Below, piece by piece: positions 23,405 to 28,728 of a DNA stretch of 28,728 bases. Within the stretch, counting starts at the first letter, position 1, and every line of letters starts with the position of its first letter. Origin of the DNA: JBDTCS01 sp039923455 (lineage in GTDB: Bacteria > Bacteroidota > Ignavibacteria > Palsa-1295); assembly GCA_039923455.1 (NCBI GenBank), contig JBDTCS010000019.1, forward strand, positions 1 to 28,728. Direction: 5' to 3'. The translations under genes were made by a program, and so were the position numbers. The notes under the pieces were generated by a model, which saw nothing but the letters and a program-made list of their open reading frames with translations, was not told where the DNA came from and ran no database searches.

Positions 23405-26400
23405 TTACTGTATCTTCAACCTGATATCAATGCCCGCCATGATTAGTCGGGTTGGAGGACTGATGATTCCGCTCGCTGCAGGGGTCGTGCGCTCATATCG
23501 GTAAAAACCTTCGAGCGTTAGCTGTTGGCTGACGGTGTAGGACACACGCGGTTCAATGGTAAGCTTACTCAAGCCACCGTTGCCGGTACCCGCAGGATTC
23601 GTCGTGATATTTCCGAATTCGTAATAGCTATCTTCTGAAATAGTCTGTGAAAGCGTAAAGCTCGCGCCAACTTCATTCTTCAGGTTCAGCTTAAGGAATG
23701 GAATCGTCAGTCCTTGCTTATTCCAGTTCGCGGTGATGCCGAATGTCGTGGAAAGCCGTCGGGTGATACGTTGCGAGGAATAGTCCGCAGCCCACTCCGT
23801 TTGCGTATCGTAGTTAAAACTCGCCGTCATCTTTCCGCCATAAAACTTATCCCACGAAAGGTCAAGCGCTATTAGCGGACGGAACCCATATACAAGCGTC
23901 TGAAGTGTAGTCAGTTCGTTCGAGTCATTCGGATTCAGCTTGTATGAACGTCGGTAGTTGCCATTGTAGGCATGCCTGAAACTTGCACGATCACAAAAAC
24001 TGAAGAGCGGAAATTTTTCGAGGCCGACCCAATTGAAGGAATAATTCAGTCGTGGCAAATACTCTCTCAGCAAGCCGCTGAAGAACGGTAGAGTCTCAAA
24101 GCCCGTCATGAAGCTGTTAACCTGAATCTTGTTTAGCACCTCTGGACTCAAGTTCGCCTTTGCGAGACTGTCGCTCGGCTGACCTGCTGCTGCGATCGCC
24201 GCTTCGTACTTGCGTCCCACATCCTGAATTCCGTTTGTCAAGAAACTTAAGAAAGGAATCGGTGGGATTGAGAGAAACGTCCTCGATACGTCTCCACTCT
24301 TCGTAACATATAGCGGTGTGATCAATCCATCTTTGTCGATTTGCAATTGATTACGCTCATCATAGCTGAATTGCAACTTCCAATTTAGCGAAAGACTCGC
24401 GCCCTCCCAGAGTGGACGACTTGTCGAGAGTTCAAAGTTGTTCTGCTGCGTAAATACATCGGTGATCTGCGAACCCACATGCGCAGGATCAGGCGCACGA
24501 TTACCGTGTCGAACGGTGAACGCGACAAACGGAAATTGCGGCTTGAATCTGATCAGTAATCTACCGTGTGGATCGGTGATCAGGCCAAGTTGATACGCGC
24601 GCGAAGGCCCGTCATCATCAAATTCGGGCGAGAATACACCACGGGCAAGGAAGTTCGTAATTCCGGAACCTTGGCCTTGCAAGGCGGGATTCAAACTTGT
24701 GTTCGTCTGTGTAAAATTAAATCTCGTACCGTTCCAATCAAAGAATGGTTTTTGAATCAGTGCTTGCGCAATATCTTTGATCGTGATCGAAGGAGTCGAG
24801 TCCGCAAGTTCTGGTTCCTCGGTGATCGGGGCAAGCGGCGTGAGCGTAGTATCGCTCACATAATCTGCATCACGCTCGCCACCCGTTCCAACGCCGGGAC
24901 TGTGGACGATCGGCGTGTCAATCTCATTTGCAACTCTGCGGCCTGTGTGTAATGTATCGAGCAATTGTGGGCCACGTGCGAGTGGGTTGCGTCTGGCTTG
25001 TGGACGAAATTCTTCCCCGCGATCTTGATTACGAGGACTCTCTTGCGGCTTGCTGAATGGCGAAGGTCTCGTCTCCATACCCGGCTCGTGTACTTCTTCC
25101 GGAGGCACACTCAGATCATCGCCGCGACCTTGCTGTGTTCGAACGTCTCCGCCTGCACCACGCCCTCCTCTACCTCTACCACGCTGCGGCGGCTCGTCGG
25201 CTCCGGGTTTGCCGAAGAGCATTACACCAAGATCGCGGACATTGAATTCTAGGCCTGTAGTGATCGTGTTATTCCACGCGCCCACTTTGGAGTATTGCAA
25301 ATTTGTCTGTGCATCCTGCCAACGATAATCCACACGATAGCTAAAGACAGGACGAATGAATTTATCCAATCCAAAGAACCACGGCAAGCGAGGCGAAGTC
25401 GTCATGCCTACACGTTGGCTCGCAGCGATATCACGTCCGGGCCTTACAAGCGCTCCATCTTTAAAGAAAATATCACGCAGGATTGCATTCAGTTCTCTCT
25501 GACGGATCGAAACGGAATCATAATCGTAGTTCGGTCTACCGAGCGAATCATACGTCATATTTTTGAAACTCTGATCCGTTTCAAGAGGAGCAAGATTGGA
25601 GGTAACATCAAGACCATAATCAAACGACGGTGAAAGCAAACCATTTTCGGTAAGCTTCCATGTCGCCTGAATTCCGCGAGTTGCGGTGAAGGTTCTATTG
25701 ATAAAAGGCACACGCCCGCGCAATACTTCGATACTATCCTCTGCGGTCTGCGCTGTACCAAAATCGAGCGTGGAGACGCGGTTGAGCGAGTGCACTCGCC
25801 CACGCGTCGCACTAATTCCAAATCGCAAACTCTGTGGAAGAAAATTTATCTTCCAATCGGCGTATCTGCCAATGAAGAATGTAGAAGTCCCCCACCACGT
25901 GAATGGTGAGACTCCTGCATTCGGTAAGCCCGGTAAATCATAGGCAATCGTGCCGGTCCAAGACCAAGACCGATTGTAATCGAATTGCGGACTTCGAGCA
26001 AACTCTTCTGCATATCCAAAGCCATACGTCAGCCGATTCACAAATGCCGGCAATAAAAAGAACGAACCGGGAAACACCAACCTGACTCCACTTGCACCGA
26101 TACTATTTCGGACCGAGAGTGTTTCGCTCGTCAAGCGTATTGAATCGGCGATGTGATTGCCAATATCGGCAGGCAAAAGTCCGTCAGCAATACGTTGATT
26201 GATCTTATCGACGGCACCTTGAATTTCGACATCCGTATTCGGCAAATACTTCGGACGCAAAATCACTTCGGTGTGTGAGATAGTAAGCGGAAACACCGAT
26301 TGATTTTCCAGCCACTTCGGAAATATCTTCTGCATCGCAAACTCACCGGTGACATTCCAGTTAAAGTTAAGTGCGCGATTGACATTGAACCGTTCGTCGA

Positions 26401-28728
26401 CGCGATGAAAATCTGCGCGCTCATTCACGATAGATGCATTGATCTTACCAAACTCCGCGAGCTTTAACTGCGTCGAGCCGTTCATTGCCCAGTCCGCTTT
26501 GTCGTTCGCCTCGAGCAAACGAAGTTCATCCCACCATACATCCGTGTAGAGACAGTTTTGCCCGGTCTTGTTTTGCACTCCGAGTGTGAAGACCGGCGCA
26601 TTCGTAAGCGTCGGACTACCTACGACCGTGTACGTTGCCCCAAATACTCCATCGCCGGCGCTCTCAGTGATAACATCGGTCGCACGGACTTTCGCAGCTT
26701 TGAGTCCTGTTAACTTTGCAAAATCAATGTGGATATTCTGCCAACCTTGCGTAAGCGGGCGACGATACTCGTAATAGTTAAACTCGTTCGTTCCAAGTCG
26801 TACGTACGCCCAGACCGCACGATTCGTGTCGGTCGTTGTGGGAATGTGATCATCGCCGTGAACGAAGATCGCCATACTGCGATAATTAAATAGATCGTTC
26901 GGATTTTGAAATACACGCTGCGCTTCACGACGACCTGTGTCATTCACGCATCGAAGCGACATATTAAGCGATTGCTCATTGCCGAGAACAAAATTTGTTT
27001 GCCCAGCAAGGCGATCACGCTGAGCGCCGTTCGGCTCTTTGTAATTTGTTGGAGGTAGTGCGTTATCCTCAATGTTGACGTAACCAAGACGGAATGTGCT
27101 ATCGGCAAGCGGGCTTGTCGGATTGAGTCCGGTAGTTGCACGAGTCCACTGACTTCCGACGAGGCTAACCTCGTTTAAGCGCAAATGCACCTGTTGCTTG
27201 AATCCGGAAAACCAGAAACGGAAATAGCTGATATTGCTAAACGACGAATCCTGCACGCCGATAATACTATCAAAGGCTACAAGCGGAATATGGAATTGAT
27301 ACCATCCCGCCGGACTCTGCCCAACGATATATTTATTGATCGCCGGATTTATGGGTATCTTGTACTCGTAGTAACTATTATCCAGATCAACATTAGAGTT
27401 ATTGTCGAGATCTTCGGTGTCCGGATGTAACTGTGAGGCTTTGTCGTTCTGATTGCCTTCGGTGCCGTTGATGTTGCTATAATCGTCCGAGCCCGCAGAG
27501 TAATTATAGTTGTCGTTGTTCGGATCGTCCGGATTGTACGCATTCGGCCAGAGCGCCTTTTCACCATCATTCGAGATAGTGTCGAGACCAACATCTTCAT
27601 CCGGATCATAGCGACCGTTGCGATTCTTATCTTCCGTCTCCAGAACTCCATCCGGAATAACATCTTCCGAAATTCTACCGAGATCAAAGTGAATGATGCC
27701 GTTCGGATCACCACCGTTCGCGTCGATCTTCATCCAGAATTCAATAGCATCGGTATTCGTCGCTTGCACATTCAGGCCGGAAGCATATTGCATGATGCCG
27801 CCCCAACGATCGAGAGGATCTGTTGCATCGAAGTCGGCTCGCGTGCTATGATTGTATGCGCCTGGACGTGTTGGGTCATAGACGATATCCATGACTTGCG
27901 CCGTCTCGCCGGGACGCGAAGTACTACGATTCGGCTTAATATCTGTGATCGGAACATCTGCCGGATACTTCTCATACCACCACGTTTTTGCTTTAAGCTT
28001 TGTAACGCTATCCGGCGTGTTGAGATATTTCCTATACTCGTTTCGAATCGGCTGCGACGAGTTCACCCAACGCCCATAACTCATCGAAAGTGGAAACTCG
28101 TTCTTGCCGCCTTCGAAATCATCCAAGTACGCAATCGATGCTCCATTATCGTCTGGCAACGGCGAGGCTTGCGTGTTCGGATTCGGAAGCGATAGCGCGG
28201 CATCGATCTTGAACGAAAGCTCCGACTTCTCTTTCAGATTAAAGATCGGCAGATAGTTAAGCAGATCCGTAACCGCAGGTGCGTTGAACTTGTAACTTCC
28301 ATCAAACCCGAGTATCCAGTTCGAAAGCGGTTCCTCACCTTGACGAGTCTTGATACTCGGCAGCTTCATCGAGTAATTCATAAACGTCAGGCCAACCAAT
28401 CCTTTATCGGATAACGGTATCTCACCACGCAAACCGAGTACAGATTTCGTCGCGTTGGTAAAGATGTCATGCGTTTCGTAGTCGACGTTGAGCTGACCGG
28501 TCGAGAGAAGATCTGGCTTGAGCATCGTGATCGTACCGCTGTTATAATCAACACGGTAGTCAGAGTTCTCCGTCAGTTGATGCCCTGCGATAGAAACACG
28601 AACGCTTCCCTCGACGAGGTTGAATGCATTCAGATTAATCTGCGATGAGACTCCACCAGCAAACTTTACATTGATCGATATCTGCGCATTCTTGAATTGC
28701 TGATTTCGAAATGACTCTTGCGAGTTTG
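23405..28728 (-). CDS. sprA: T9SS outer-membrane translocon SprA/Sov (5' end outside window)
   Basis: C-terminal 1773 residues of the giant outer-membrane barrel through which type IX clients leave the cell. The frame is open to the window edge (it reads NSQESFRNQQFKNAQISINV at the edge), so the start is missing; full SprA proteins are around 2400 residues. Typical segments include FEGGKNEFPLSMSYGRW, the acidic metal-binding-like NRNGRYDPDEDVGLDTIS, FSNISYFRFWFSG and many barrel strands towards the end (SYTVSQQLTLEGFYRYERTT). An Arg/Gly/Pro-rich low-complexity stretch encoded at about 24945-25205 interrupts the barrel region. Clients with sorting domains are encoded at 10306-17005. Identification is strong. 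Confidence 0.92.
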   Translation of the reverse strand, partial: NSQESFRNQQFKNAQISINVKFAGGVSSQINLNAFNLVEGSVRVSIAGHQLTENSDYRVDYNSGTITMLKPDLLSTGQLNVDYETHDIFTNATKSVLGLRGEIPLSDKGLVGLTFMNYSMKLPSIKTRQGEEPLSNWILGFDGSYKFNAPAVTDLLNYLPIFNLKEKSELSFKIDAALSLPNPNTQASPLPDDNGASIAYLDDFEGGKNEFPLSMSYGRWVNSSQPIRNEYRKYLNTPDSVTKLKAKTWWYEKYPADVPITDIKPNRSTSRPGETAQVMDIVYDPTRPGAYNHSTRADFDATDPLDRWGGIMQYASGLNVQATNTDAIEFWMKIDANGGDPNGIIHFDLGRISEDVIPDGVLETEDKNRNGRYDPDEDVGLDTISNDGEKALWPNAYNPDDPNNDNYNYSAGSDDYSNINGTEGNQNDKASQLHPDTEDLDNNSNVDLDNSYYEYKIPINPAINKYIVGQSPAGWYQFHIPLVAFDSIIGVQDSSFSNISYFRFWFSGFKQQVHLRLNEVSLVGSQWTRATTGLNPTSPLADSTFRLGYVNIEDNALPPTNYKEPNGAQRDRLAGQTNFVLGNEQSLNMSLRCVNDTGRREAQRVFQNPNDLFNYRSMAIFVHGDDHIPTTTDTNRAVWAYVRLGTNEFNYYEYRRPLTQGWQNIHIDFAKLTGLKAAKVRATDVITESAGDGVFGATYTVVGSPTLTNAPVFTLGVQNKTGQNCLYTDVWWDELRLLEANDKADWAMNGSTQLKLAEFGKINASIVNERADFHRVDERFNVNRALNFNWNVTGEFAMQKIFPKWLENQSVFPLTISHTEVILRPKYLPNTDVEIQGAVDKINQRIADGLLPADIGNHIADSIRLTSETLSVRNSIGASGVRLVFPGSFFLLPAFVNRLTYGFGYAEEFARSPQFDYNRSWSWTGTIAYDLPGLPNAGVSPFTWWGTSTFFIGRYADWKINFLPQSLRFGISATRGRVHSLNRVSTLDFGTAQTAEDSIEVLRGRVPFINRTFTATRGIQATWKLTENGLLSPSFDYGLDVTSNLAPLETDQSFKNMTYDSLGRPNYDYDSVSIRQRELNAILRDIFFKDGALVRPGRDIAASQRVGMTTSPRLPWFFGLDKFIRPVFSYRVDYRWQDAQTNLQYSKVGAWNNTITTGLEFNVRDLGVMLFGKPGADEPPQRGRGRGGRGAGGDVRTQQGRGDDLSVPPEEVHEPGMETRPSPFSKPQESPRNQDRGEEFRPQARRNPLARGPQLLDTLHTGRRVANEIDTPIVHSPGVGTGGERDADYVSDTTLTPLAPITEEPELADSTPSITIKDIAQALIQKPFFDWNGTRFNFTQTNTSLNPALQGQGSGITNFLARGVFSPEFDDDGPSRAYQLGLITDPHGRLLIRFKPQFPFVAFTVRHGNRAPDPAHVGSQITDVFTQQNNFELSTSRPLWEGASLSLNWKLQFSYDERNQLQIDKDGLITPLYVTKSGDVSRTFLSIPPIPFLSFLTNGIQDVGRKYEAAIAAAGQPSDSLAKANLSPEVLNKIQVNSFMTGFETLPFFSGLLREYLPRLNYSFNWVGLEKFPLFSFCDRASFRHAYNGNYRRSYKLNPNDSNELTTLQTLVYGFRPLIALDLSWDKFYGGKMTASFNYDTQTEWAADYSSQRITRRLSTTFGITANWNKQGLTIPFLKLNLKNEVGASFTLSQTISEDSYYEFGNITTNPAGTGNGGLSKLTIEPRVSYTVSQQLTLEGFYRYERTTPAASGIISPPTRLIMAGIDIRLKIQ

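Overview
The window looks like a chromosomal segment of a Gram-negative member of the Bacteroidota/Chlorobiota (FCB) group. The evidence is a SprA-type type IX secretion (T9SS) translocon, secreted proteins with T9SS C-terminal sorting domains, PorT-like outer-membrane barrels and starts that mostly lack a strong Shine-Dalgarno sequence. A Kapabacteria/Ignavibacteria-like lineage is my inference; no marker here settles it.

Layout. (1) 6-1144, plus: an ECF sigma factor and its overlapping membrane anti-sigma factor. (2) 1145-1433: convergent intergenic region with hairpins and an 18-bp tandem repeat that runs into the stop codon of the next gene. (3) 1434-8588, minus: what reads as a chaperone-usher pilus locus. 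In transcription order it has two near-identical DUF4402-type pilin-like proteins, a third divergent one, a PapD-like periplasmic chaperone and a 1230-residue usher-like outer-membrane protein with an unusual proline-rich tail and an extra C-terminal domain. All three pilin-like proteins have a glycine 14 residues from the C-terminus and a penultimate tyrosine, as in classical chaperone-usher subunits. Gaps between genes hold hairpins, and a good -35/-10 pair about 470 bp upstream of the first pilin implies a long structured leader. (4) 9373-10044, minus: a PorT-like barrel protein. (5) 10306-17005, plus: an intact secreted FG-GAP-repeat protein with a T9SS sorting domain, then a very large secreted protein whose single reading frame (1681 sense residues if read through) is cut by two in-frame stops, leaving its sorting domain detached. 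(6) A strong bidirectional terminator, then typA/bipA on the minus strand. (7) 19215-21253, plus: MarR regulator, pirin and NADPH-dependent FMN reductase, a likely redox/electrophile-response cluster. (8) 21273-28728, minus: mrdA (penicillin-binding protein 2) downstream of sprA, whose 5' end lies beyond the window.

How it fits together. Two routes for building surface structures lie side by side: T9SS (translocon plus clients) and a chaperone-usher-like pilus pathway, which is much less familiar in this phylum. The most interesting items are the pilus locus with its composite usher and leader, and the doubly interrupted T9SS client. No tRNA, rRNA, CRISPR array, transposase or phage gene was seen.
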